DNA from: Stromatinia cepivora
Taxonomy: Eukaryota > Ascomycota > Leotiomycetes > Helotiales > Sclerotiniaceae
Direction of reading: 5' to 3'
Assembly (NCBI GenBank): GCA_014898415.1
Contig: RCTD01000004.1
Span: forward strand, 2,355,001-2,419,000
DNA: 64,000 nucleotides
Shown: positions 43,835 through 56,330 of the stretch, piece by piece
Numbering within the stretch: the first letter of the stretch is position 1
Layout: the number at the start of each line of letters is the position of its first letter
The notes under the pieces: generated by a model
Told to the model about the DNA's origin: nothing
Database searches by the model: none
Seen by the model: only the letters and a program-made list of their open reading frames with translations
Made by a program: the position numbers and the translations under genes

Positions 43835-45738
43835 CGTTTTTGGCCATGATGCTTGCAGTTCTTGTCAGGACGGAGTAAATAGGTGTCAGCACCTGTTTGT
43901 TATGTTGGTATGAAGAAACACAATGACAATGTCATGGGAGATATTGAATCTCACTAGGTCTGCATAATCTTGAGGCAATGAAGCTAGCTAATTCTACTCA
44001 AATAAATACAGCAATATCAAACAGAGTCTCAATAAGTTCAATCCTAGAAATATTTGTGCCTCTGATCTATGTTTCGCATTGCTGTAATCACATTATTCCA
44101 ATCCAAGAGGACAAAATTACATATCATGTGAAGAAACAATCTCATCAATTATTATTAAGAGAAGAATACTTCAACTAACTATATATCATCCCATAAAAGG
44201 ATTTTGAATAGATTTTTACTCGACTTGCCATTATCATACTTTAATGAACCCATCAATGGCTTTATCTCTACCAATACCATTTGTCTAAATAGACCCACGG
44301 GATGAGTATGATTTCACAATCACATTCTAGTATTATACGTGACTGTAATGTGTGGTATGACAAACATGCATCTATTTTTGTATTTTCCCGAGGCCTAACT
44401 ACCTTGGTATGTCATCATACTTCTATATCAATGAAGAGATACAAGAACTCAGACCTGGCATCTGGAGTCATTCCATTTGAGTGAATAAGTCTTAAGCTTT
44501 TTGAACTTACCTAATTATTTGCTTAAATTTTACTTCAACCCCAATGGTGGATTTACAAGTTACTAATTTGTAAATTGTGTGAAAAGTTGGAAACTTTTAG
44601 AAACTTGATTTTTGTGTGTTAAAGCTTCGAAATTGAATATAAATATCTGATAGCAAAGAATTGTGGCTGGGGTGTTTGCATTTAGTAAATGAGAGTATCC
44701 TCTCTACTGAATATAGCTGTTATGAATTCTGAACAGTTCTTGTTGGGAGAGTAGATAGAAGGAGGTTCCTAAGCAATCAATAAACGACCAGAGTTTAACA
44801 TCTAAGAACTATCAAAAGCCTCCAATGTCCAGTAAATGAATAAAAGAAGCACTTCCCTGGCAGCTGTCAGAAACCACATATCACTTGCTTTCCCAACAAA
44901 CTGTAGAAAATTTTCTGCAAATCAATATCATGTCATTCATACTCAGAGAATTATGTTGTGATTATTGAATGTGATTCGGACAATAATAGGATTTGTAAGG
45001 CACATTTCTAACTCCTCAGTTATGCCACCACAACCCGAGGTCTATTGTAGCATTGAATTTCGTTAATAGTCCAAAGAAAAATGCTAAGAGATTCTACCAC
45101 CTATTAGGACTTGTCCCATTCTTATCTTGCTCAAATTGGAATTCGGTATCGTACTTAATGTCCGAGGTAGTCTATCTGTTTACTAATCCCAAAATAGCCA
45201 TGTGTATTTATGATTCGCTTATCTCTTCTGTTCCATCTGAATAAACTGTATAGGAAGTCCGGGACTTACCTCTTCCGATGATGTAGATACATTCACTATG
45301 TGTATATCTGCTGTGTTTAATATTACTTCATTTTTAAAACCATACCTGTATGTAGTAGTACTGCAAAGGCTGTGAGTTAGCGTTGCGCCACATCTTGCTC
45401 GGAGATTCAGACCCTTTTTATCTATATCTGTTCCTCTTCCCCCCTCTTCCATCCTGCATTCATTTATTCTCAACACCTTCTTTCTGAGCTCCTTTGTACA
45501 TTCATTTAATTTAAACAATTTTTCTCAGACTCCCTTCTGTTTAACAAGTCGAAACAACCTTGACTTATTTCTTTCTAGTTAGAAATTCTACAGCACTGTA
45601 TCTAACAGTTTAAAGGAAGACTTTTTTTGCTTGTAATCTTTCGTTCATACAAACAAGCGCCTTTTCTCACAATCGATTTTTTTCTCTTTTCCAAACAAAG
45701 TCACATCACCAACAAGAAATAGTCAACTTTATTTGAAA
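43835..45738. other. Intergenic between members A and B
   Basis: 1.9 kb, AT-rich in part, no supported gene and no trace of a fifth copy of the module that I could find. The last 200 bp before 45739 are CT-rich and look like the leader of member B. Confidence 0.45.
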
Positions 45739-47659
45739 ATGGACTTCACTGTCGGAAAGTCCTGGTACAATGAGTCCAAGGATTCTACTTCTTCTTTAAG
45801 AAATGAAAAAGAAAGAAATAGCAGAACAGGTACTTACCCTAAGTCAAATACTTCTGTAGCCAATGGTATATCTCCCTCCTTTACAAACCCCATCTTTGAC
45901 AAATGTCACTAACTTCAATTAAGATGCTTTTGGTATTGAGAGATACAATCCAGTTCCTTCTAGACTAAGAAAAAGTCATATTCAACGTCTTGAAGGTCTT
46001 GCAAGTGAAGCAGAGCATGACCAAGATGAAGAAAACGAGGAGATCGGGCAAGTTCATTCCAAGATCACCAACGATGGCCATGATTGGGGCTGTCAATTCC
46101 CAATGGAAGTGATCCTCGATGAATCAATGAAGGCACAATGTCCTCCAAAGCGCTCTCGATGGATGGATATGTTCGAGTCTCGTCATCGAATGGCAGCCCA
46201 GCCCAATGTCACCACTTCTGGCCGAAAGAATTCGCCAGCTCGCTTCTTCGAAAATGCGGCGCAAAAATTGGCACCATTGAATAAATTCTCTAGCCCCATA
46301 GTGAGCTCTAGTTCTGCTTCGAATTCAAAGTCCCCACCGAGGAAGAAGACACCCATTTCCGATGACTCCAAGTTGTTTCGAGCATTTTTGAGTCGTGGTG
46401 ATGAAGCGGTTCCTTTCTTCATATCTCCCACTGGCACACATCAACAATTTTTTTCGTCTGGCTTGAATCGTCCGCGTGCACATCATCCACATGTACCCAG
46501 TAATTTGGCTATGGGCGCCACTGCAAATCTTCACCGTACTTCCATCAATCCCATGATGTCTGGCCCTTTCCATTCACAGCGGCCCAGCAACAGCTCTTCA
46601 ATTGCTGGAAGATCGATGAGCAGTTCTCGAACCTCAAGGTCAGTGACTGGAAGAACAAGTAGCAGTCACTCGTCAAATTTCACCGATGGCATGTGGACCT
46701 CTATGGACAGAAGTTTCGACTCCGGCTCCCAGCCAACCGATCACACCCGAATGACTCCCGCTAATGGTAGCTTTAGCTTTCAACCAGTCATTCCAGAGGA
46801 TCAGCAGATGATTCTTGGCAGCACCATGATGAGCTCGCTCCATTCGCTGAAGAGTTTTGACCAGGCATGCCCCGAAATGCTTCCGCAGCACAAGACCTTA
46901 TTGAACCAAGGTATAACTTTTGCGCCGACTACTCCATTTGCTCCTCCACCTGTACCAATGGTTATGAGCAACATGGTGGCTCTTGTTCCAGATCTTTCGC
47001 ACTTGGTGAAGAAGTTCCGCCCCACCAACATGCTTCTTCGAGAACAAGGCATGATCCCGGATAACTCTCGTCATGACACAAACTACGAGGGCGATGAGAA
47101 CCATCCTGACTTGCTCAATCTCCCTGACAACATCAACTGTTGCATGTGGATCATCAACATTCCAAAAGAAGTCCAGCATGGTGAGTTCATGCGCATTCTT
47201 GACTGTGGTGCCGTCGCTGCACTCTCGATGGTCCCACCTCAGAACGGACACATCACACAAGCTGCAAAGGCCACATTCAAAAAGGTGTCTGGTGGAGCTG
47301 AGCTTTATCGTCGTGCTCGTCACAGAGGAGGTCTTCGCATTCGCAACCGTAAGATCAAGGTCTGGTACAATGACTACGGTGCGTACGAGTGGAAGGGCCC
47401 TGAGACACGTTTCCTGGAGATTGAGGCGCCGGCAGTCCTTGATGAGAACTTTTGGCACGGTTACTTTAGCACCTGGTGCAAGTACATTATTATCTCGGTC
47501 GTTCCACTCCCTTGCATGAAGTATGGATTTGCTTCTACTAGATTCGAATTTGTACGAATTGCGGGACAAGCACAGACTTGCTTGCAAGCAATCCAAAAAG
47601 ACGAGGCCTTTTTGGGACAGGTCAAGGTTCAATATGGAATTGACCCTGATGATGTTTAG
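45739..47659 (+). CDS. RRM-like tandem family, member B
   Basis: Exons 45739-45865 and 45924-47659 with a 58-nt phase-1 intron (branch CACTAAC) give 620 residues starting MDFTVGKSWYNESKDS. A Ser/Pro/Asn-rich disordered region of some 400 residues (RSMSSSRTSRSVTGRTSSSH) precedes the module at about 437-618. First unit: LPDNINCCMWIINIPKEVQH and AAKATFKKVSGGAELYRRAR. Second unit: RFLEIEAPAVLDENFWHGYF and TRFEFVRIAGQAQTCLQAIQ, closing QVKVQYGIDPDD. The codon composition of the module is more GC-rich than its neighbours, which suggests stronger expression or different age (inference). Function unknown. Confidence 0.83.
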
Positions 47660-49319
47660 TATTACACTGCACAGTGGTGGGTAGACAGACAGACATGTGG
47701 GGTTATGGGTTTTTTGGGTAGACATTTATGACGTTATGGGTAGAGGTTAATGGGTGTGGGTATTACGTCATTGGGAACCAATGGATATTGCTGGCAAACT
47801 TTCTAATACCGATGGCTTGGAAAAATTGGGGTTTCAAGTTATTCGTGACATGCAAAAAAATAGGAGCCAGTCCTCCACCTCAACAATCAACAACAGCATT
47901 CTTCGCAATAACAACGTTCGGAAGGGAATCTCCAGAATTTCTGAACGGCCACACTCTCTAGCACTAGAACATCAAATTCATTGTGATGCCGAGTTGTATA
48001 TCTGCAAGGCACACCACTTGAATGATTTTACTACCTGCATTTGCAACAACAAACAACACGTACAGCTTCAGCTGTGTCATCTTCCAGTATGATAATTTCG
48101 AATTCCAGCATTCAAACAACAATGAGAGGAACATAGATTTTTATCGCATCTATGGAGTTCCTTTGATCTAATCTTTCTACTATTTTCACTCAAGAGGATA
48201 GTGTTACAAAGTTGTTAGTTGATTTGCTGTGGATCTCCCTCCTTCAAAATACATAAGGAAAAAAAATGGAAATTTAATTTTGAGGTATTCCTCATATTAG
48301 ATAGCATAGGTGTATAACTGCACATAAAAATTAAAGGAAAATGAATTACAAAGTTCTGTTTTTGTTCTAGATGACTACATCATGAAGTAGTCTCCTTATC
48401 TATCTCACATTTGTAAGTTGTTCCGAAGATGACTGACCGAGATCCCGAGTCTGCATATCAGCCTGGTCCTGGTCCTTCATATATCGTTAGTCTACTCCAG
48501 AAGAGAAAATGTGAAAATGTAAATGAAGGGGAAAAGGACAAAACATAAAACATTGATAGACAAACCATTGAGACTACTCCAATTATGACATATCTAATTT
48601 GTATTTAGACAGTTTCTGGTGCTATTAGCTCCTGTTTAGTCAAAAACAAACAATCTTTAGACACAATCAACAACAAACTCTTTCCAGGACTCAAACTGCA
48701 GAGAATCTTTTACAATCCATTCTCCCAGTCATTACCAACCAAATTAAAGAACACTTCAACTTCCCCATACTTCCATATTCTTCTCTCACTTCACCAAAGA
48801 ACTCCCAGAAAAATCCGCACTAATAACCAATGACACCCATTAACTTATGCCTCCCCCATCCCAATAAAAAACCATGTATTCAAGCCCCATACAGAATAAA
48901 AATAGTTCCAAATCACAAGAACTAAGTGAATAAAAATAAAAACCCTCATGCAAAATGCTTGATCAAGGCAAAAAATTAGTCTACTGTACTAAGAATTAGC
49001 ACAGGTGATTTTCCTTATTTCTCATTCTTCTGCGATCTATCTTTTCAATTACTGGTGTTAGTATCAATACTACTCTACTATCTACTGTACTCCCAGTTTG
49101 CTCGTTAGAGCTCGGATAATCTGCTTTCTTCTTTGTGGTATTATGAAAGCGAACATTCTAAAAGTCCTACTATTCTCCAATACTATTTCACTTCATTTAT
49201 CAACGAGGAACCTCCATTTCCCATACAACTTACTTCATCTCATCTTCAATATTTATCTTCCTACCAACAACTCCTAAATACCAACTTCACATCACCAACT
49301 AACTTCCAACAACTACTCG
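47660..49319. other. Intergenic between members B and C
   Basis: 1.66 kb without a supported gene. A 39-codon ORF at 48429-48548 (MTDRDPESAYQPGPGPSYI, then a GTTAGT donor-like site) looks protein-like and may be a lone exon or relic; I could not link it to anything. Confidence 0.4.
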
Positions 49320-51254
49320 ATGACTAAGATGAAATACCATTTCAAGCCCAACAACAGAGCAGGTATTGCTAGACCCATGCTTCCCCTCACATATGATATC
49401 AATATAAATCCCCGGGAGGTGTTTCTACTTGATGGTAAGTTCCTGTTAGTTTGTTAAATCTCGCTCCTTCTATTCCTACCCTACATCCAATACCCAGATC
49501 CTTTTCCTTTTTTACTCCATACTCAGGGGTAGTGTTACTTCCAATCACCTGTTTAATTCCTTGCCGGACTCTTTACCCCGAACTGTATTAAGTCGATTTC
49601 TATAAGACCTTGTCGCACACTCCACTTTTTTCAATATTCTGTTCTCCACTTCCACAATTCATATTCAACTTGCGCAGATCATAAGACATTGCCACATGCC
49701 CCAATCATCGCCCCAAGATATTCCATCCCCTAGCACAGATGTCTAACAGGGTGGCCTAAACATAGCTGACTGACATTTTGCCCTTTAGGTGTAACACCAG
49801 CATCAATACAGGAGAGATTAGATGAAGTCATGGCAGACACCCGACGACGCAAGGAGGCAGAGTACACTCTCCAGATCCACCAAATTTATGCTGTGTGTAC
49901 TGATATACTGGATAGTAGGCGTGACCACCAAAACAATTTTATTCAGTCACATGGTCCAGGTCAGGATGATCAATATTGGCAGCCTCAGCAAGAACATCCA
50001 AATAGTCCTAACTTCGACTCAATGCCTCAGCCAAGTATGCACACACCGATACCATTCAATAATGGACCTCTGCACGGAGTTCATATAGCTATGCCCGCCG
50101 TTCCTTTTGGAGAAGGCACAGGGTACATGCAGATGCTTCAGCAACCTCTAAATTCAGAAACCTTTACAACTCATATTCCTTTCGGAAAAGGTCCGAAGTA
50201 TATGTCAATGTCTCCGCAGTTTGTGAATCCGGAGCAACGCCAGTTCCAACATCCTCCTTTTCAAGACGAACAGAGACATGCTGGAGGCCAAATGTGGAAT
50301 CAAAATGACTCTGCCGCTATATCACAACACCGGCGACGACAGATTGGCCCTCCCCCTAACTACTTCACTCGTTCGGTAACAGTCACAGAGGCCTATTCTA
50401 CGAATCCTCCTGATGGCTCCAGTCACAACACGCACCAGCACAATGCATCCAATACGTATGCACCACATCATCCCAAGAATACAATGCCTCAACAAAATCG
50501 TCCCCAAGTCCCTCACACCGTAACTGAGATGAACGAAGAACTCAACATGCCCCACGAATCCGAGCCCTACGCGGACCAATTCCAAATGGCGCCATCAAAG
50601 AGACTCCAGCGTCGAAAAGGTTCATTTATTCCAGACGAAGACGAATCTCAAACATCTTCCGGTAATTATAAAGGCAATCCGCGTGCCGGCGTCCGAGGCC
50701 TTCCTGACCATCTAAATTGCGCTCTCTGGTTGAAAAATCTACCGGCTGATATCCAGGCCCATGAAGTATTCGAGCAGATACATACTGGAGCCGTTTCTGC
50801 GTTTGAAATAACCCGTCCGCAAGGTATCTATGTTATGTGTGCGGCTAAACTAGTATTTAAGCATCCCGAAGCAGCTACTCGATTCAAGAACCAATGCGAA
50901 AGTGTGAGGGGAATCTATATTCGGAGACGTAGGATAAAAGTTTGTTATAACACGTTTGGACATCGCCGATATAGGAATAAGCAGAAAACACGCATCTTAT
51001 GTATTGAAGGACCGTCTGAATATGTAATTTACGATGACTTGAAGCTTTACTTTGAGAGTTTCTGCGATCACGAATTGTCGGATTGGGATTTTGCCCCTTC
51101 GAGGATTCCTGGTCATCGGAAATTGATTTTGGGATTTGCGAGAATTGAAGGTCAGGCTAGGCAGTGTCTTGAGGGTTTAAGGGCTCATCCGGTCTATGGA
51201 AAATATTTGACTGTTGAATACGCACCAGATCCATGCGGTGCGTTGTATCCATAA
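49320..51254 (+). CDS. RRM-like tandem family, member C
   Basis: Exons 49320-49434 and 49789-51254 give 526 residues from MTKMKYHFKPNNRAGIARP. The phase-1 intron is unusually long for this window (354 nt, GTAAGT...CCCTTTAG). The second exon continues VTPASIQERLDEVMADTRRR and a Gln/His/Pro-rich disordered region. The module is at about 339-526: GLPDHLNCALWLKNLPADIQ, AAKLVFKHPEAATRFKNQ and GIYIRRRRIKVCYNTFGHR in unit one. Unit two has RILCIEGPSEYVIYDDLKLY and LILGFARIEGQARQCLEGL, ending YAPDPCGALYP. It is the copy closest to a consensus of the four. RNA binding is inferred from fold pattern only. Confidence 0.83.
49435..49788 (+). other. Long intron of member C (354 nt)
   Basis: Phase 1, like the introns of members A and B, but six times longer. 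No internal open frame or repeat was noticed. Confidence 0.75.
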
Positions 51255-52115
51255 GGGTCACATTCTTAGGAGGATTGGGGTAAAGTGGAAATACGGATGT
51301 AGACTATAGAATCGAGTCATATGTAGGTAGTTCTGAGGTAGCGAAGTGATGGTAGCATATGAAATTGGACAAGAGTGTCCACATATTCTCCATGGAAATT
51401 GCCATCTCTTCTCCTTGGAGGGCGAAGTCATTAAATTGAAGCAAGACATTGTATCTAGCAATAACAGCTAGAATAACATGCATTTTACAAACCTTTTGAT
51501 TGAAAACTTGCTGCGTGTGATGACCCAAGTGAAGAAAAGCGTGTATATAATCTCCTCCAAAGATGAGAACTAACCCAATATAAATCATGTATCAATCCAA
51601 CGATCACACCTCCCGAGTTCCGAGTTGTGCAAGCCCTGATATTCTATGGTGTGGATCGGAATAAAAAAAGCCCCTGCACACCCCATTTAGGGGTTTCCGT
51701 AGCGAATTTGCGAAAATTGCCTTGGCAAATTTAGACAAATATCTAATCTATCTAAACATGTTTTATACTCTAGACTTTGACCTAATTATTGTTAGCCTTC
51801 TAATTGCTCTCAGTACATAGAAATATTTGTTCCAATACGGTTTTCCTGGGCACTAGTTGATCAAGAGTTGATCAAGAGACAATACTTAACTGCGGTTTGT
51901 GGCTTGATTCTTACAACATCTTTTCATCCTAATCACAACTGCAACATCAGAAATCCTTTCATCATCACAGACTAAGCCTTCAAAAACCTGTTCACAACCT
52001 AATTGTGACTCCTTCTATTCAAACCTTCCTAAACCAAGCTCTTTGATAGATTCTTGTCAACTTTATCATCCATCAAGGGACAGAATATCTACAGTCAATA
52101 GCCCTGATATCCAAA
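51255..52115. other. Intergenic between members C and D
   Basis: 860 bp; no supported gene. The last 200 bp are CT-rich, as expected for a leader. Confidence 0.45.
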
Positions 52116-53816
52116 ATGTCTCTTGCTAACCAGAATTCGAAGATCCCCCATGGGTGGACTTATGGAAAGGGAAAATCAGGTAGGCTCTCTGCATCAACAG
52201 AAACGCTCCATCGGCTAACAGTAGTAGTTCCAACCTCGATCAAGTCTTTAATGGAGACTACAAGACAGAACCAACATATTCCTGGTACGGCTGATTATGT
52301 ATCAAACACTGTTCCGATGATAAACTCCAATTATGACCGCAGGGATGCACACCGTGGCACTACATCACGGTGTACTACACCATCACCCCAAACAGATCCT
52401 ATCGGTTTTGAACGTGATGTAGCTCGTCAATTGGGGTTTTCCACTTTACGAATTAGTCCAATTGAGGATAGTGAACCGTCTGCAAGATTGGAGCATCACC
52501 GAAGTGTTTCCCCCTTTCGTGCGAGAAACGATTTCATGGTGGAATCCGTAAGTTATCTCTCGATTTCCAATGACAATGCCGCATCTGTTAACTCTTATCA
52601 GGAAAAAGTGGGCACCAGTTCCCCAGTTCGTGCTCTTCTAGGACATCTCAGTGTGGCACCTGGCTACTGTCATGACGATGATATCCCTGTCATTGACATT
52701 CAGATTCCCGCTTCAAAACAAAATCTGAAAGATCCATCATCCCCAACCTCGGGCAAGAATTCAAACGGCCAGCTTGGCTTGAATCAAAAATATCCCCCAT
52801 CCTGTCATCTTCATCAAAACACCGAGATACGACTCATCGACGTTACCAATGAACATCGACGATCCATTCGAGGATCACAGGCCCAGAACAATCAGGTCAG
52901 AGTGAGAGATATTCAGGATACACTAGCTTGCCAGAATCAAGCACTTGATTACCAAACTGCGGAGGACGGGCATGGAAAAGACGGCGCCATGCACGACGAC
53001 GCTGGGCGGTATCCTGCGCAAGTTTACCAGGAAATGCAGATGAAAAATGACCCTGCAGAAGTTGATTGCGACGGTGCTAATCAGCACAAGTTACCGCGAT
53101 ATACTTGGGCTCACCAGCCGAACAATCAGGTATCTGACAAATCGATAACTCTCACACGAAAACTCCAGTTAAATGCCACTCATAGAATTGACGCATCGGT
53201 AAATGACCGCAGAGATCAGTATGGCAGATTGGCTGGAGAGTTAGGGCTACCCAATCATTTGAACTGCGCAGTCTGGATCCGAGGCATACCAAAGGAAATT
53301 CCCAGGCCCAAATTATTTCGGGAGTTATTTAAGCATGTCTCGGTCGGACCCATCGTTGCCGCTTTCATTAATGAAGGGGGTAATGTATTCTCACATCGTG
53401 CTGCAAAGGTAATTTTCAAGCACCCGCAACATGCCGACCGCTTATGTGCAGATGCTCATTTCCAAGGTATTTACATCAATGGTGAATATCTTCGCATTGA
53501 GCTCAATAAGTATGGCCACCGCGAATATCCAGATAGGTTTCATTATCGAAGCCGTGCGATCATCGTCCAAGTTCTCAACTATCCGAGCATGGGACTCCCT
53601 TACTGGATGAGCTTCATCAACCGTTTAGGCATTTGTGATTTTGAGAGCACAAGACATCTCCCCGACAGTACTCCAGAGCATATGGTCATGGAATTCAGGT
53701 TTGCGCGCATCTTTGGTCAGGCATCGAAATTCCTCTATATTATCAAAAATACCGCATCATTTAGAGGAATCGTAACCGTTCGATATGTTCCGGATATGGC
53801 CTGTGATCTGCATTAA
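52116..53816 (+). CDS. RRM-like tandem family, member D
   Basis: Single exon, 566 residues from MSLANQNSKIPHGWTYGKG; unlike A-C it has no N-terminal intron. The first 370 residues are disordered and not similar to the other members. The module at about 373-566 has GLPNHLNCAVWIRGIPKEIP, AAKVIFKHPQHADRL and GIYINGEYLRIELNKYGHRE in unit one. Unit two has RAIIVQVLNYPSMGLPYWMS and MVMEFRFARIFGQASKFLYI, closing VTVRYVPDMACDLH. The C-terminal DPCG of A and C is replaced by DMAC. Function unknown. Confidence 0.83.
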   Translation: MSLANQNSKIPHGWTYGKGKSGRLSASTETLHRLTVVVPTSIKSLMETTRQNQHIPGTADYVSNTVPMINSNYDRRDAHRGTTSRCTTPSPQTDPIGFERDVARQLGFSTLRISPIEDSEPSARLEHHRSVSPFRARNDFMVESVSYLSISNDNAASVNSYQEKVGTSSPVRALLGHLSVAPGYCHDDDIPVIDIQIPASKQNLKDPSSPTSGKNSNGQLGLNQKYPPSCHLHQNTEIRLIDVTNEHRRSIRGSQAQNNQVRVRDIQDTLACQNQALDYQTAEDGHGKDGAMHDDAGRYPAQVYQEMQMKNDPAEVDCDGANQHKLPRYTWAHQPNNQVSDKSITLTRKLQLNATHRIDASVNDRRDQYGRLAGELGLPNHLNCAVWIRGIPKEIPRPKLFRELFKHVSVGPIVAAFINEGGNVFSHRAAKVIFKHPQHADRLCADAHFQGIYINGEYLRIELNKYGHREYPDRFHYRSRAIIVQVLNYPSMGLPYWMSFINRLGICDFESTRHLPDSTPEHMVMEFRFARIFGQASKFLYIIKNTASFRGIVTVRYVPDMACDLH

Positions 53817-54543
53817 GACTAGATCCAGCTTTGGTTAAAAATATCAGCATTTGGACCTGGCGTCGGTATTGGCAAGGCTGTTGTTGACAAATGTGAATGT
53901 CGCAGAAAAAATAGCATGTTGTACTTTAGCTAAATGGTTGTTGCTGGAAGGGTGAAAGGTTTGATTTCGTCTCGCTGGTATCTTATAGATTGGTTGAAAT
54001 GAAATTTCTTTGGCCGGGGTTTTGATGTACCAAATATAAAGATTTTGCCGGAAAAGGCTATTAGATAGATTGCTCAATGGTCTATAGAAAAGAAATTCGA
54101 TCTCAGATACAGCATCGGATCGATAAATGAACATTCGCGATGAATTAAACAAATATCAAAAGAAAATGAAGTACCACTGACTCCCATGCCACCGTGAAAA
54201 AGCCGATGAGTTCTTCCAAATCAAGGTCTGAGAAGCATCGGGTCCAATATTTGAGCTTGTAATCACTATAAGCAAAAATTCCATCCAACTCTCTTCCCAG
54301 GATACTTCTTCTTCGTATATGATACTGATTTCATGTTTGAGTAGATGCTGAACTAACTTTAATCCTATAGCATCCATGGCAAGGAATACTCAATAGCTCT
54401 TCCGTTAGAGTTGATTATCGCTGATCAACCGAGCTCCTATTAATCTCCGTATTGAACTTTGAAACTATTCAAGTTCTAGACGTGTAGTTGTTACCCTCCA
54501 TATAAAAAGTAGTCAAACTCTCGAGGCGAAAGTCAGCTTCCCA
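53817..54543. other. Intergenic downstream of member D
   Basis: Short minus frames at 53844-54152 and 54156-54377 have no recognisable features. Confidence 0.4.
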
Positions 54544-54999
54544 ATGAATTTTGCACTTGTGACATCCCATAACCAAATATGCGTCGGAGATCTCATCATC
54601 CGTCTGACTCCGACTACCCTCAAGGATGATTTACTTATTCTTCCCGTGCCATTTCATCACGTTTCCCGCGTTCTCGGCGAAAACATCTCTTCTCTCCCCT
54701 CAGAATTCCCAAAATCCACCATCTCCCACTTCCCACCTGCCGTTCTACAATCCCCGATCCTCTATACCCATCCCAAAATATCCAAATCTACTCTCTTAAC
54801 TCTTAACTCTTCACCCCCAACTCTTAACTCTTCACCCTCCACTCTTCACCCTCCACTCTTCTATCTCCCCCCTTTCCTCCATCCCTCCTTCCCAACAAGA
54901 AACCCCCATCCAAAATCCCCAGGAAAAATACCCCTCCTAATCTCACCATCAAAAATCTCACACGATGAATTCAAATTGAAATCGATTGAAAGCTATTAG
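54544..54999 (+). CDS. Possible small hypothetical protein (151 aa)
   Basis: ATG at 54544 after a CT-poor leader opens MNFALVTSHNQICVGDLIIR and continues LLILPVPFHHVSRVLGENIS. These first 70 residues are compositionally normal. The second half is Ser/Pro/Leu/Thr-rich and arises from imperfect aactcttcacc direct repeats at 54797-54860, so it may not be real coding sequence. No homologue recognised. Confidence 0.3.
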   Translation: MNFALVTSHNQICVGDLIIRLTPTTLKDDLLILPVPFHHVSRVLGENISSLPSEFPKSTISHFPPAVLQSPILYTHPKISKSTLLTLNSSPPTLNSSPSTLHPPLFYLPPFLHPSFPTRNPHPKSPGKIPLLISPSKISHDEFKLKSIESY

Positions 55000-56330
55000 T
55001 CGAAATAACTATCAAACAACAGTTAATTTAGATTGTAACATAGTTTGCTGGTAGCCGCAAGTGCTCGCTATGTAGTGGTATTGATATGTATTCCTGTTGA
55101 TTGAGATATGTGAAGGATTTTGGATGATTGAATGATTGATTAAGTGATTAAATTATTAGATACTCATAATTATAATTCATATTCATATCGATATTTATCC
55201 ACCACCCACATCAACCACACCATCAATTTTCCCCTCATATTCACACCCATACCCATATATAGCATTTATCCACATCATCTCCACAACCAAACCCATCTAT
55301 CCGTCTATCCGTAACTTAGAAATTTATATAAAGTGAAAAGGCCAATCAAGTACAAAAATAGAATTTGATGAATGAGATTAAAGATATTTACTTTAATTTA
55401 CATTCACAACATTAACTCCACCCTTAAATACCTACATACATATTCCCATTCAACATTCACATTCATATACCTATCTATATATCTATATAATCACATAATC
55501 ACATAACATTCCCCCCCCCACCTCGAAAATATACACAGCTTCTACAAGACTACCAAAAACTATCAAAGACTTACCTAACCTTCCATTAATTAATTAATTA
55601 TTTCATTTCATATTTCCTATTTCATACAATATAACTAAATCATCCAGAATCCAGAATCCAGAATCCAGAATCCAGAATCATCCATTCAGAATCCCGAATC
55701 CGTAATCCAATATAAACTTCGAACCCCCTTCCCCCCCATCAAAAAGAGCCAGCTAATTCCCATCAGATCATATATCTCTATAGTTCTATTAGTTCTCCTC
55801 TATATGCTTCCTCATACATTAATTAGCATTTGCACATTCACATTCACATTCGCACTCACATTCACCATTTCACACTTAGCAACAATTCATGCACCCATAG
55901 TATACGAATATCCATATGCATATCCAATTAATAAAGATCCCAAAACCATAGCCTAGTAACCTAGTAGACAAACTTTTTGGTATCATGAAACATCCACGCA
56001 TTTTTAGTATCAGATATATCAAATCCCCACGTCTTCTTTTGCAAAAGATGCAGCGATATCGTATCTCGTATCTACAAAATTCTCAAACAAGTAACTCCCA
56101 CTACCACCGAAAAAGTCATCAATATGCTACTTTTCGTAGATTTGGTTGGCTAAATAGCCATTCCAAAAAAAAAATGCCCAGAGAATTAGACATCCATAAC
56201 GCCAATTGCCCTCTGAGAACTTTTGCCCACTGCCCAATCCTTGATATGCGCCAAAAATCATCTCCCACATTTACCAACCCACGATCTATTTAACTTCAAC
56301 CCACACGCCCTCGTTATTTTCTCCCAAAAA
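55000..56330. other. Low-complexity AT-rich intergenic region
   Basis: No gene supported. It holds a (CCAGAAT)5 array at 55643-55679, taat runs near 55587, and cattca-type hexamers at 55835-55870. Confidence 0.6.
55643..55679. repeat. (CCAGAAT)5 minisatellite
   Basis: Five perfect 7-bp units followed by degraded units (cagaatcccgaatccgtaatcc). Confidence 0.85.

Noticed and set aside
46183..47725. Several long minus-strand frames opposite RRM-like member B
   Set aside because: Shadows of the GC-richer coding strand; the plus frame carries the conserved module and matches three paralogues.
54544..54999. Calling the small hypothetical ORF a confident gene
   Set aside because: Half of it is generated by imperfect direct repeats; listed with low confidence only.
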